This document shows, piece after piece, positions 8,336-16,480 of a stretch of DNA of 64,000 nt. A program made the translations under genes and the position numbers. The notes beneath the pieces are model-generated. The model was not told where the DNA came from. It searched no databases and saw only the letters and a program-made list of their open reading frames with translations. The stretch comes from Desulfatitalea sp. BRH_c12. Its GTDB lineage: Bacteria; Desulfobacterota; Desulfobacteria; Desulfobacterales; Desulfosarcinaceae. The first letter of the stretch is position 1. Every line of letters begins with the position of its first letter. The DNA lies in the NCBI GenBank assembly GCA_000961655.1, contig LADR01000021.1, positions 1-64,000 on the forward strand, written 5' to 3'.

Positions 8336-8985
8336 TTTAATTTTTCTGCCTATCCATGGTGTGGGTGAGTCGGAGAAGTCTTTCATTTGCCGACTTCTCC
8401 TTTGGGAGATTTTCGATTCCGATTCCGATCTTATACTCATGGATTGGCTGCTTTGCTGTCAAGTATAATTATATATAATTCTATTTATTTAGTCCTTATT
8501 GTGGTAAGATTTCCGACACAACAAGATGTTGTGCGTACTTTCTCGATACGATAAGATGCTCTGGACTTTGGACGCCCTCGCGACACCCTGAGGTGACATG
8601 CAGCCAGACCGGGTTTGTCACAAAATGGCCTGCTGCTGTTGTCACGGAAGAGATGTGCATCGTGTGTTTCCTTTGCCAAGGGTACGCTTGTACCGACTGT
8701 TCTTGCCCGGATCTTTTATGTATCGTGCCCACCCGGGCGTTGAATACGTCATCGGTATCCACTGATGCAAACTTTAGGCCGTTTTTTTAGACAGGCGCGA
8801 CTATCAGGAACGACGTCCTGCAAGTGGCGCAATCCTGACTTATCGATAATTAAAGACCACAGATGTATAGAAACGTGTAACAAGCAGGATACATCTGTGG
8901 CACGGTCAAAATTCGGACACTGTCTGAATCCCGTCAGGCTAAAAACATATGTCACCTGCCTGGACGGGCTTTATGATATATAAAT
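8336..8985. promoter_or_regulatory. Divergent intergenic region between the pil operon and the two-component genes
   Basis: No convincing gene in about 650 bases. It holds an AT palindrome, AATTATATATAATT (8467-8480), just upstream of the pil-side leader. There is a tight hairpin CACAACA-AGA-TGTTGTG (8517-8533). There is also a perfect 12-bp inverted repeat, CCACAGATGTAT / ATACATCTGTGG (8857-8868 and 8889-8900). On the minus strand a TTGACA (8457-8462) precedes the HTH gene, but the best -10 match is 21 bases away, so I do not call that promoter. Confidence 0.5.
8857..8900. repeat. Perfect 12-bp inverted repeat with 20-nt loop
   Basis: CCACAGATGTAT (8857-8868) and ATACATCTGTGG (8889-8900) are exact reverse complements, separated by 20 bases. 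No T run follows on either strand, so it is not an obvious terminator. It could be a paired operator or a structured RNA element. Confidence 0.7.
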
Positions 8986-9193
8986 CTGGTTATGCACTTC
9001 GCTCCAGACACAGGTATGAGGTGTCAATAAGAAGGTTACGGTGTCATTTTTAGAACCTTTAACAAAAGCATGCACGTCACAGCGTGCAACATGGGGAGGT
9101 GAGCATGTCAAATCGACAGAATGCCTCTCTTTACACTTTAAACTTTACACTTAACACTTCGCCCATAATCACTGGAGCGGAGTGCATAACCAG
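8986..9193. mobile_element. MITE-like inverted-repeat element, copy 2 (208 bp)
   Basis: The left end CTGGTTATGCACTTCGCTCC and the reverse complement of the right end CTGGTTATGCACTCCGCTCC differ at a single position. The right end continues into AGTGATTATGGG as in copy 3. The interior differs from the other copies and includes a run of GTGTAAA-type heptamers on the minus strand (about 9130-9158). An exact target duplication is not seen (the flanks are AT-rich and only similar). The element lies immediately before the sensor kinase start. Confidence 0.6.
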
Positions 9194-9229
9194 ATAATTT
9201 TTTTTTAAGAACCTGCTCACCGGTGCCCT

Positions 9230-10660
9230 ATGCGAAAACGACTCCATCCGATCCATTCTGAAAGAGTCAAACCTTTCCGTCTGGTCAAGTATTTCACATT
9301 CTCGAGCCTGATTCTGATTTTTGCGGGTACAATCGTTTTGTCCATGCTGAACACGCACTGGATTCGTTCGATGCAATTCAGCAAAAGCGAGGCTTACGCC
9401 TTATTATTGATTGAAAATCTGAACCATCAGGTCTTCATGCAGTTCATTTTACCCGTGGGACTGACCTTCGGCAAAATCGAACTGCATAATAAGGATCAAT
9501 ATGAACGCATGGACAGCGTCGTCCGCAGCACCTTGCACAGCTTCAAAGTCAGCATGGTCAATATATATGGTACCCGCGATATTATCGCCTACAGTTTTTC
9601 CAATGACCTGATGGGAATGGAAAACCTCGGGGGCACCAGCTTTCAAAATGCCCTTGAAGGCAAATCGTCGTCCAAGCTCGTTCAAAAAGGAAGTTTCTGG
9701 GAGCTGTTTTTCGGGGTTCCCAAAGAAATCAGAATCATCACTTTCGCGGCCTTGCGCGCCGAAAAGCCGTTGAGCCCGGTCGCCGGACCCGTACTCGGCG
9801 TGGTCGAAATCGAGCAGGACCTTTCCGATGACTATCGCGGCATCTTCCGCTTCCAAATGCTGACCCTATTGACCGTCAGCGGGGTCATGTTGATGCTTTT
9901 TCTGATTCTGATTTCCGTGGTCAAGCGCGGAGAGGGGATCATTCAGAAAAGAGCGCAGGAACAACTCAAGCTCAAAGAACAGCTCAGCCGGGCCAAGCAT
10001 TTATCCTCAATTGGCGAAATGATGGCCGGCGTTTCCCACGAGATTCGCAACCCGCTGGGCATCATCAGCAGTTCTGCCGAGTTGCTGCAGAAAAAAATGG
10101 CGTCCGAAGACCCCATGACCAGAATACCATCGATTATTATAGAGGAATCCACGCGGCTGAATAACATCATTACCGACTTTTTAAATTATGCAAAACCCAA
10201 GGTCCCCAATCTATCCGACTGCCGGATCGAGGATGTGATCGATAAAAATATTCGCTTTCTGTCCACCCAGACCGACGCGAGGGGATACCGTATTCACACT
10301 TATCTCGATCACGGTCTGCCCATCATCCAGGCCGATGGGGATATGCTCTACCAGGCGTTTCTCAACCTCTTCATCAACGCCATGCAGGCCATGCCCGATG
10401 GCGGCGACATCGCCGTGTGGGCAAAAACGGCCAACGGCAGCTTATGGATCGCGGTCGAAGATCAGGGCAGCGGCATTTCCGAAAACGCCATGGAAAAGCT
10501 CTGGGATCCTTTTTTCACCACCAAGGACAAGGGCACGGGATTGGGCCTCGGCATCGTGAAAAACATCATCGAGGCCCACCAGGGCAAGGTGCGCATTGAC
10601 AATCGGACGGAAGGCGGGGCAAGGGTGAGCATTCGCTTACCGATCCAAGAGGAAATTTAG
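9230..10660 (+). CDS. Membrane sensor histidine kinase (NtrB/HydH-like)
   Basis: A 476-residue two-component sensor. It has TM1 at about 22-42, an extracytoplasmic sensor region of about 160 residues, TM2 at about 205-228, and a short coiled coil. The HisKA domain carries the phospho-acceptor His in SHEIRNPLG (about residue 268). The HATPase domain has N box LFINAMQ, G1 EDQGSGI and G2 GTGLGLGIVKNI. It should phosphorylate the sigma-54 regulator encoded two bases downstream. No strong ribosome-binding site precedes ATG 9230, and the first in-frame upstream DNA is the inverted-repeat element. Divergence from the pil operon suggests, but does not prove, a PilS-like role; the sensor region is unlike the multi-helix PilS. 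Confidence 0.9.
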   Translation: MRKRLHPIHSERVKPFRLVKYFTFSSLILIFAGTIVLSMLNTHWIRSMQFSKSEAYALLLIENLNHQVFMQFILPVGLTFGKIELHNKDQYERMDSVVRSTLHSFKVSMVNIYGTRDIIAYSFSNDLMGMENLGGTSFQNALEGKSSSKLVQKGSFWELFFGVPKEIRIITFAALRAEKPLSPVAGPVLGVVEIEQDLSDDYRGIFRFQMLTLLTVSGVMLMLFLILISVVKRGEGIIQKRAQEQLKLKEQLSRAKHLSSIGEMMAGVSHEIRNPLGIISSSAELLQKKMASEDPMTRIPSIIIEESTRLNNIITDFLNYAKPKVPNLSDCRIEDVIDKNIRFLSTQTDARGYRIHTYLDHGLPIIQADGDMLYQAFLNLFINAMQAMPDGGDIAVWAKTANGSLWIAVEDQGSGISENAMEKLWDPFFTTKDKGTGLGLGIVKNIIEAHQGKVRIDNRTEGGARVSIRLPIQEEI

Positions 10661-10662
10661 GC

Positions 10663-12054
10663 ATGGACACAATTCTCATTGTGGATGACGAAAAAAACTA
10701 CCCTCTGATCCTCAGCGCGGTGCTTCAGGAAGAGGGTTTCGAGACGCTGACGGCCAACAGCGGTCACGAAGCGTTGGCAGTGCTGGAAAATTCGGATGTG
10801 GACCTGGTGCTGACCGATATGAAGATGCCCAAGATGGATGGCATCGAACTGCTGCAACGCATCAAAGCCGTGAATCCCGAACTGCCGGTCATTATGATGA
10901 CCGCCTACGGTACTGTCGAGAAAGCCGTGGAAGCCATGCAAAAAGGCGCCTACAGCTATATTCTCAAGCCCTTCGACAACGAGCAATTGATTCTGTATGT
11001 CGACAAGGCCATGGCCATGTACCGCGTGGTCAAAGAAAACCGCCAGCTGCGCAGTGCCGTGGAAACGCGCTACAATTTCGGCAATATCATCGGCAAGAGC
11101 AAGCCCATGCAGGATGTGTTCGAGACGATCCGCAAGGTCGCGCCAGCCAGCGCCACCGTGCTCATCGAGGGCGCCAGCGGCACCGGCAAGGAACTGGTGG
11201 CCAAATCGATCCATTTCAATAGCCCGCGGCGCAACCAGCCGTTTGTGCCGGTCAACTGCTCGGCCCTGGCGGAAAGTCTGCTGGAAAGCGAGTTGTTCGG
11301 ACACGAAAAGGGGGCTTTTACCGGCGCTATCTCGATGAAAAAAGGGCGCTTTGAGCTGGCCGACCAAGGCACCCTTTTCCTGGATGAAATCGGGGAACTC
11401 TCTTCTTCGCTACAGGTCAAACTGCTGCGCGTGCTGCAGGAAAAGGTGTTCGAACGGGTCGGCGGCATGCGCCCGATATCCGTCAATATCCGGCTGATCG
11501 CCGCCACCAACAAATCCTTGAAAGAGGAAATCCGACAGGGCCGCTTTCGCGAAGACCTTTTTTACCGATTGAACGTTGTCCCCCTCATTCTGCCCCCCTT
11601 GCGCGAGCGGCTCGAGGATATCCGACCGCTGACAGCCCATTTCATCCAGAAATACGCCGAGGAACGCCAGGGCATCACACCGGTGACCCGGATCGAAAAA
11701 GAGGTCGAGCGCCTCTTTTTCGACTACAACTGGCCTGGCAATGTCCGCGAGTTGGAAAATGTGATCGAAAGGGCCATGGTCATGTGCCCCGGAGACACCA
11801 TCCGGGTGGATGATCTTCCCAAAGACTTCAGGCAGAACGTCCAGAAAAACAGCAGCCTGCGGCTGGACGATCTGACACCCCGGGCAACGTTGTACGAGAC
11901 GCTGGCCTACGTGGAAAAAGAAATGATCCTGCGCGCCCTGCGCAAAGCCGATTATGTCCAGTCCCACGCGGCGGCTATGCTGGGCATCGGCAAAAGCGGG
12001 TTGAATCAAAAGTTGAAAAAGTTCGGGATCGATGTATCCGGATTGCAGGAATAG
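10663..12054 (+). CDS. Sigma-54-dependent response regulator (NtrC family)
   Basis: A 463-residue transcription activator. The receiver domain (1-120) has acidic pocket VDDE and phospho-Asp in LVLTDMKMPKMDG (about 54). The AAA+ domain (about 140-380) has Walker A GASGTGKELVAK, the sigma-54 contact loop GAFTGA (about 219), Walker B LFLDEIGEL, and arginine-finger region RQGRFREDLFYRLNV. A Fis-type HTH lies at the C-terminus (HAAAMLGIGKSGLNQKLKKF). It is translated two bases after the kinase stop, so the pair is one operon. The target genes are not evident; the neighbouring pil operon is a candidate by analogy with PilR. Confidence 0.95.
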   Translation: MDTILIVDDEKNYPLILSAVLQEEGFETLTANSGHEALAVLENSDVDLVLTDMKMPKMDGIELLQRIKAVNPELPVIMMTAYGTVEKAVEAMQKGAYSYILKPFDNEQLILYVDKAMAMYRVVKENRQLRSAVETRYNFGNIIGKSKPMQDVFETIRKVAPASATVLIEGASGTGKELVAKSIHFNSPRRNQPFVPVNCSALAESLLESELFGHEKGAFTGAISMKKGRFELADQGTLFLDEIGELSSSLQVKLLRVLQEKVFERVGGMRPISVNIRLIAATNKSLKEEIRQGRFREDLFYRLNVVPLILPPLRERLEDIRPLTAHFIQKYAEERQGITPVTRIEKEVERLFFDYNWPGNVRELENVIERAMVMCPGDTIRVDDLPKDFRQNVQKNSSLRLDDLTPRATLYETLAYVEKEMILRALRKADYVQSHAAAMLGIGKSGLNQKLKKFGIDVSGLQE

Positions 12055-12163
12055 CGGAGTGGCACGCAGCCGTGAGGCCTCGTTCCGTAATGACTCAGGT
12101 GTGTTTGTGTGTGCACGGTACCACAGCGTGCACGTTGGGTCCGTGCCTCGAGGTGGGATCCGT

Positions 12164-12184
12164 GGGCGAACACAAGGTTCGCCC
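12164..12184. repeat. GGGCGAAC hairpin repeat
   Basis: GGGCGAAC (12164-12171), loop ACAAG, GTTCGCCC (12177-12184). It lies between two convergent genes, where it may also act as a terminator. The same motif forms one edge of the longer dispersed repeats near 15.6, 22.8 and 31.1 kb. Confidence 0.6.
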
Positions 12185-12219
12185 CCCGCGGATTAACGCG
12201 AAAACCGTGCAGCCTGCTA

Positions 12220-12909
12220 TCAGCCGGCGGCCTTCTCTTTGGCCACCTCGCCGTAAATGGAGTCCGGAAAATCGCTTCGGAGCTGCTCATAGGCTTGTTT
12301 GCTTTTTTCCACATCGCCCGACAATCGATAAAGCCGCCCCAGATTGAACAGGGCGGTGTCCTTGAGCACCCCGCTGCGGCTATCGGCTATTTGCCGGAAT
12401 TCCTCGACGGCAGCGGCATTGTCCCCTTTTTCAAGATAGGCTGTTGCCAAACCATTGCGAATGGCATTGGTCACTGCCAAATCCTTCCCGAAATCGGACA
12501 GTGCCCTGCGATACAGGACAATGGCATCATCCGCGGCGCGGTTTTTCAGGGCGATATGCGCATAGATGACTCTGCCCATGCGGCCGGCGGACTGCCCGCC
12601 GTATTCATCGATCAACCTTTCAAACTGCGGTTTGACCAGGGTCAGTGCTTGTTGGGCGTTGCCTTCACGACTCTCGGCAACCTGGTACGCACCCAGACTT
12701 TCGCTCAACAGCGCGGTCGCGGCACGCTCGCGTCTGGCATCATATAAACTATAGACAGCGATCAGGATGATCACCGCAAAAAATGCTGCGGTTCCATAAA
12801 GCAGGGGCTTCGTGTTGCCACGGGCCCATTGAATAACACTTCCGGTCAAGGTGATGAACTCATCAGGTCCCTTGATCAACTCCTTGCGGCTTAAGCGTTT
12901 CTTGGCCAT
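12220..12909 (-). CDS. TPR-domain membrane-anchored protein (YfgM-like)
   Basis: A 229-residue protein with a basic N-terminus, one membrane helix (about 36-57, LLYGTAAFFAVIILIAVYSL) and periplasmic TPR repeats (LATAYLEKGDNAAAVEEF, LGRLYRLSGDVEKSKQAYE). This is the arrangement of YfgM-type proteins, which work with periplasmic chaperones and the SecYEG translocon. AGGAGG six to nine bases upstream fixes the start at 12909. As a result its first 47 bases lie inside the end of the upstream kinase gene. The specific function is inferred from architecture only. Confidence 0.8.
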   Translation of the reverse strand: MAKKRLSRKELIKGPDEFITLTGSVIQWARGNTKPLLYGTAAFFAVIILIAVYSLYDARRERAATALLSESLGAYQVAESREGNAQQALTLVKPQFERLIDEYGGQSAGRMGRVIYAHIALKNRAADDAIVLYRRALSDFGKDLAVTNAIRNGLATAYLEKGDNAAAVEEFRQIADSRSGVLKDTALFNLGRLYRLSGDVEKSKQAYEQLRSDFPDSIYGEVAKEKAAG

Positions 12910-13909
12910 TGCGCCTCCTATGATTGTGAATGATCTTCCAGCGCGCCTCGGGTATTGTCGCCCCCATCACCTGGCACACTTCATAACCGCATGCCGAGCC
13001 CAACTCCGCACACTGTTCCAGGGGCAGGCGTTGCACCAGTCCATACAAAAAGCCGGATGCCCATAGATCCCCGGCACCGGTCGTGTCCACCGCCCGTCCG
13101 TCGCCTTTGGCCTTAACGGTCAGGACGCAGCCGTCGTGGGCTACCAGACTGCCCTTGGCGCCGACTTTGAGTACGGCAATGCCCACCCCTTTAGCCATCA
13201 CGCGCACAGCCTCGTGAACGTCGCGGATGCCGGTGTAGGCAAAAGCCTCATCTTCGTTGGCCATCAGAATATCCACATTCTGGGCGATCAGGTCCGGCAG
13301 GATATCCCGGGCTTCGGTCACCACATTGAAACTGGCCAGATCGAGGGATACCAGGGCCCCGGCCTGCCGGGCCGCCGTGAGGGCCGCCATGATCAGGTCG
13401 GGGTTGAACAAAAGATATCCTTCGATATGCACGACCGCCGCATCGACAAAACACCCGGGCGTCATTTCGTCCGGCCGGGCCTCCGCGGAAGCCCCTAGAA
13501 ACGTGAACATGGAACGCTGGGCATCGGGCGTGACGATCGAGAGCACCCGGCCGGTAGGCGAGTCCGAACCAAAAAGCAAAGATTCCACCCCCTTTTGGGC
13601 CAGATCGTCTCGTAGCAAGCGGCCCATGGGCCCATTGCCGCACTTGCCGACAAAACGCGCTTTTCCGCCCAGCTGTCCGATGCCTACCACCGTGTTGCAG
13701 GCCGATCCGCCCGGAACCACCTGGGGCGGTGTGGACATTTTTTGGATGATGTCTTCGATAAAGGCAACATCCACATAGGTCATGCCGCCCTTCAACGCGC
13801 CAACGGCGTGCAGAAAGGCATCATCTTCACGCGCCAGAATATCGACCAGGGCCGAACCGACCCCCGCCACCTGCTGCTTTACAGGATCGAGCCTGTCAAA
13901 AATCGTCAT
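12863..13909 (-). CDS. PfkB-family carbohydrate/adenosine kinase
   Basis: A 348-residue ribokinase-fold kinase. It shows N-terminal GVGSALVDILA, the GG switch VVPGGSACNTVVGIGQLGG, and the C-terminal catalytic motif DTTGAGDLWASGFLYG with the catalytic Asp. In many genomes this subgroup is annotated as adenosine kinase or sugar kinase; the substrate cannot be decided from sequence alone. It follows the SH3-protein gene by six bases. Its last 15 or so residues (RRRNGQETLKPQG...) overlap the next gene and look unlike a kinase tail, suggesting that the original stop was lost. Confidence 0.88.
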   Translation of the reverse strand: MTIFDRLDPVKQQVAGVGSALVDILAREDDAFLHAVGALKGGMTYVDVAFIEDIIQKMSTPPQVVPGGSACNTVVGIGQLGGKARFVGKCGNGPMGRLLRDDLAQKGVESLLFGSDSPTGRVLSIVTPDAQRSMFTFLGASAEARPDEMTPGCFVDAAVVHIEGYLLFNPDLIMAALTAARQAGALVSLDLASFNVVTEARDILPDLIAQNVDILMANEDEAFAYTGIRDVHEAVRVMAKGVGIAVLKVGAKGSLVAHDGCVLTVKAKGDGRAVDTTGAGDLWASGFLYGLVQRLPLEQCAELGSACGYEVCQVMGATIPEARWKIIHNHRRRNGQETLKPQGVDQGT

Positions 13910-13915
13910 TGTCCG

Positions 13916-14401
13916 TCACCATACCAGGTTTTCGGCGAGCCAGCCCTTGTCGCCATCCGCGTGCTGAACCTCCAACCATTGTCCTTTGACCTGCAGCACT
14001 TTAAACGGAATGCCCTTGTCGGAGTTGAAGCCGATCGCGAACTGTGTGCCCGGTCCGGTACGCACATTGCAGCGCGGTACCTGTATGATCACCGTCCGGG
14101 TTGTGTCGACCAGGGCAGCATGGATCCAGCCCTGATCCCCTTCGAAATCCTCGAACCGATACCACCCCTCTTTTTTTTCGAGCACCATAATCGGGTGATA
14201 TTTTTCAATCTGCCATAGAAGATCATGCTGCGTGCCCGGACCGGATCGAATATTGGCGCTATCGTTCTTGACTGCCATGCGCTCAGCCGCCAGCGCCGAC
14301 GCCGACCCGCCTATCAGCAGAATCATCATCACCAGGAAGGGGCCCACAAAGCTATGTCGCATGCATGGAGTAACGGTCTTCATCGGTGTTGAAAGGTCCA
14401 T
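13916..14401 (-). CDS. Secreted protein with two bacterial SH3 domains
   Basis: A 161-residue exported protein. The signal peptide (FLVMMILLIGGSASALA, cleavage after ALA) is followed by two SH3b domains. The first begins VKNDSANIRSGPGTQHDLLW, the second VPRCNVRTGPGTQFAIGF. Each carries the N(I/V)R(S/T)GPG signature and a W-rich end (GDQGWIH, GDKGWLA). Such domains bind peptidoglycan stems or other envelope ligands. I start at ATG 14401 (GGAT upstream); ATG 14383 is equally possible. The longer frame up to 14557 would overlap the Fur gene and adds no recognisable sequence. Confidence 0.82.
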   Translation of the reverse strand: MDLSTPMKTVTPCMRHSFVGPFLVMMILLIGGSASALAAERMAVKNDSANIRSGPGTQHDLLWQIEKYHPIMVLEKKEGWYRFEDFEGDQGWIHAALVDTTRTVIIQVPRCNVRTGPGTQFAIGFNSDKGIPFKVLQVKGQWLEVQHADGDKGWLAENLVW

Positions 14402-14459
14402 TTTATCCGCCACATGTCTTCTAAGTGAAACACATACCCTGCCGGTATGTTGCGCGCAT

Positions 14460-15167
14460 CTACCCGGCGCTTGGTTCAGTATCGACCGTAATGGGCGACA
14501 CGTGGATTTTACGGGCCAACCCCTGTCCCAGCACCAGACGGCTGAAATCCAGGGCAATCACCACTTGCCCTTGTAAGATATTGGTAATCACTTCGATTTG
14601 ATCCCCGACCCGCAGCCCCATGCTCATCAACCGCAACTTGGACTGGGTGCCGCCGGCAAAGGCCACGATTTTGAGCCGTTCGCCAGCGCGGGCCATATCC
14701 AGGGAAAGAACCGGCGCGCGCTGATCGAGACACCCGCGGCAGATGCCGTACAGTTCCATCTTGTGTTGCAGGATATGAAAACCGTACATCGCCGCGATCT
14801 GAACCTGCAACCGCTCAATCGACTGGTCCTCGAATTCGATGATTTTACCGCATTTGGTACAAATTAAATGATCGTGATGCTGACCCAGATGGCGGTGTTC
14901 GTATCGTATTTGACCGTTATTGAAACGATTGGCCTGAGCAAAACCGTAATGGCACATCAATTCGATTGTCTCACGCACAAAATCATCCGGGAAATCGCGT
15001 CCCTCCTGGCGCACCAGCGCCGCGAGTTCTTGCGCGGTCGCATGGCGTTCGGTTTGTAAAAACACCTCCAGAATCATCAGCCGGTCTTCGAACCGATCGA
15101 TACGATCCTTCTCGAACAGCTTGATGAACTGTTCCTTTTCCTGTTTATGATTGGCTTTTGAAGTCAT
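14460..15167 (-). CDS. Fur-family metal regulator fused to a FeoA domain
   Basis: A 235-residue fusion. Residues about 10-150 are a Fur-type repressor: a winged helix with ATAQELAALVRQEG, the histidine-rich regulatory site HRHLGQHHDHLICTKCGK, and CxxC pairs CTKC and CRGC for structural zinc. Residues about 158-230 are a FeoA/SH3-like domain (LKIVAFAGGTQSKLRLMSMG, VVIALDFSRLVLGQGLARKI). FeoA normally is a small separate partner of the ferrous iron pump FeoB, or is fused to DtxR-type repressors. No feoB is in this window. The domain probably acts as a dimerisation or metal-sensing module here. It lies between the FmdB and SH3-protein genes on the same strand. Confidence 0.9.
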   Translation of the reverse strand: MTSKANHKQEKEQFIKLFEKDRIDRFEDRLMILEVFLQTERHATAQELAALVRQEGRDFPDDFVRETIELMCHYGFAQANRFNNGQIRYEHRHLGQHHDHLICTKCGKIIEFEDQSIERLQVQIAAMYGFHILQHKMELYGICRGCLDQRAPVLSLDMARAGERLKIVAFAGGTQSKLRLMSMGLRVGDQIEVITNILQGQVVIALDFSRLVLGQGLARKIHVSPITVDTEPSAG

Positions 15168-15203
15168 GGCACTCCGATCCCAGGGGGTTTTGCGTGACCC
15201 TGG

Positions 15204-15452
15204 TCAACGGGCGTGCCCAGGCAGATTCCAGGTATTACAGGAACCGCCGGAACAGGTTCGTGATTCGGTAGAGGGTCCTGATTGGGCCGCGCTGCCACCG
15301 GCCACGCAGTAGGACGTAGTGCTCAAAATGCGCTCCAAAGATTCGGAACCGCATTTCTGACATTTCATTTCAACTTGCTTATCGTCGGCGCCCATGACGA
15401 GGATTTCCATAAACTCCTGACATTCAAGGCACTTGAACTCGTAAATCGGCAT
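15204..15452 (-). CDS. FmdB-type zinc-ribbon protein
   Basis: An 82-residue protein beginning MPIYEFKCLECQEFMEI, the hallmark of the FmdB regulatory-protein family, with CxxC (CLEC) and CQKC forming the ribbon. After it comes a Ser/Gly/Cys-rich tail. AGGAG five bases before ATG 15452 fixes the start; the in-frame ATG ten codons upstream is rejected. The role in the cell is not known beyond zinc binding; FmdB was proposed to regulate formamidase or amidase genes. Confidence 0.88.
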   Translation of the reverse strand: MPIYEFKCLECQEFMEILVMGADDKQVEMKCQKCGSESLERILSTTSYCVAGGSAAQSGPSTESRTCSGGSCNTWNLPGHAR

Positions 15453-15572
15453 AACACTCCTTTGAGAAACAGAAAAATACAAATCAGTGCATTTAGTACC
15501 AATCCGCGAAAATTGTCAAGGCCGCACAAAGGACTCAGCAGAGTAACCGCAAAATGGAACATCGTTCTTTAT

Positions 15573-15690
15573 TGGACGAACCCTGTGTTCGGCCGGTGCG
15601 GGGGATGTCGTGGGATCTTTGGGGCGAATGGACAACCTTGATGATCACGATGCTTATGGTTATGGGCACATGCCCGCTGCAGGGGCGAAC
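15573..15690. repeat. Dispersed intergenic repeat B, copy 1
   Basis: Related to 22756-22857 and 31031-31133. Shared blocks, read on the complement, are CGCCCCTGCAGCGGGCAT, ATCATCAAGG, TCCATTCGCCCCA and GCCGAACACAGGGTTCG. This copy carries about 17 extra bases near one end. No coding capacity. Confidence 0.6.
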
Positions 15691-15713
15691 TCCGAAAAGC
15701 GGCTGATATTTTT

Positions 15714-16322
15714 TCAGCGTTTAGCGTCCGGCCGGCGACGCACTGGAAGTGCTTTTTTCTTTTTGCGCACCGAATAACCGAAGGTGCCTATAATGCGGCC
15801 AAGGGGAAAATAGCGGCCGTGGGCATAACAGATCGGGTGGGCATGAGAAAACTCGAAGGCGCCGGTACGGGGGTTGATCAGGCGCTCTTCGGCATTGACC
15901 GCCACGACTTCGGAAACGAACATATCATGGCTGCCCAGGTGGGTGATGTCGCGCACGCGGCATTCGATATTCAGCGGTGACTGAGCGACCAGTGGGGCCG
16001 CAACGATCTGGGCCTTTTCCGGGGTTAACTGCATCTCGCGAAATTTATCGAAATCGCGGCCCGACTTGACCCCGCACCAGTCCACGGCATAGGCCAGTTC
16101 GCGCGTGGTCAGGTTAATCACGTACTCGCCGCTCTCATTGATTAAATGATAGGAATAACGCTCGGGTCGTACCGATATATAGCACATGGGCGGATCGGTA
16201 CAAATTGTCCCGGTCCAGGCAATGGTAATGAGGTTGTAGCCCCGTTGCTGATCGCCGCAACTGACCAGCACGGCCGGCAGCGGGTAGATCATTGTGCCGG
16301 GTTTCCAGGGTTGTTTGGCCAT
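15714..16322 (-). CDS. Flavin reductase-like FMN-binding protein
   Basis: A 202-residue protein of the flavin reductase / DIM6-NTAB split-barrel family, usually a homodimer binding FMN. Visible signatures are the N-terminal PLPAVLVSCGDQQRGYNLITI, the WTGTICTDPPMCYISVRPER strand-turn, and YVINLTTRELAYAVDWCG. The C-terminus is very basic (VRKKKKALPVRRRPDAKR), which is unusual. A short spacer separates it from recN upstream (16481), so co-transcription is possible. Electron donor and substrate are unknown. Confidence 0.87.
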   Translation of the reverse strand: MAKQPWKPGTMIYPLPAVLVSCGDQQRGYNLITIAWTGTICTDPPMCYISVRPERYSYHLINESGEYVINLTTRELAYAVDWCGVKSGRDFDKFREMQLTPEKAQIVAAPLVAQSPLNIECRVRDITHLGSHDMFVSEVVAVNAEERLINPRTGAFEFSHAHPICYAHGRYFPLGRIIGTFGYSVRKKKKALPVRRRPDAKR

Positions 16323-16480
16323 GCACGTTTCCTTACGCTGACCGGGCTATGCCGGAGTTTGTCATCGCACAAGACTGCGTTTACCTGGCTGCAGCCGATC
16401 CTGACGCTCGCCGCCCCGAAGCGGTTCCTCGTTGCACAAGAGGTTCGGCCAACGGATAAACGACCAGGGCGCACAAATCT

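Noticed and set aside
8430-8462. Promoter for the pil operon (TTGACA with TATAAG)
   Set aside because: The spacer is 21 bases, too long for a normal sigma-70 site, and no sigma-54 pattern was found either.
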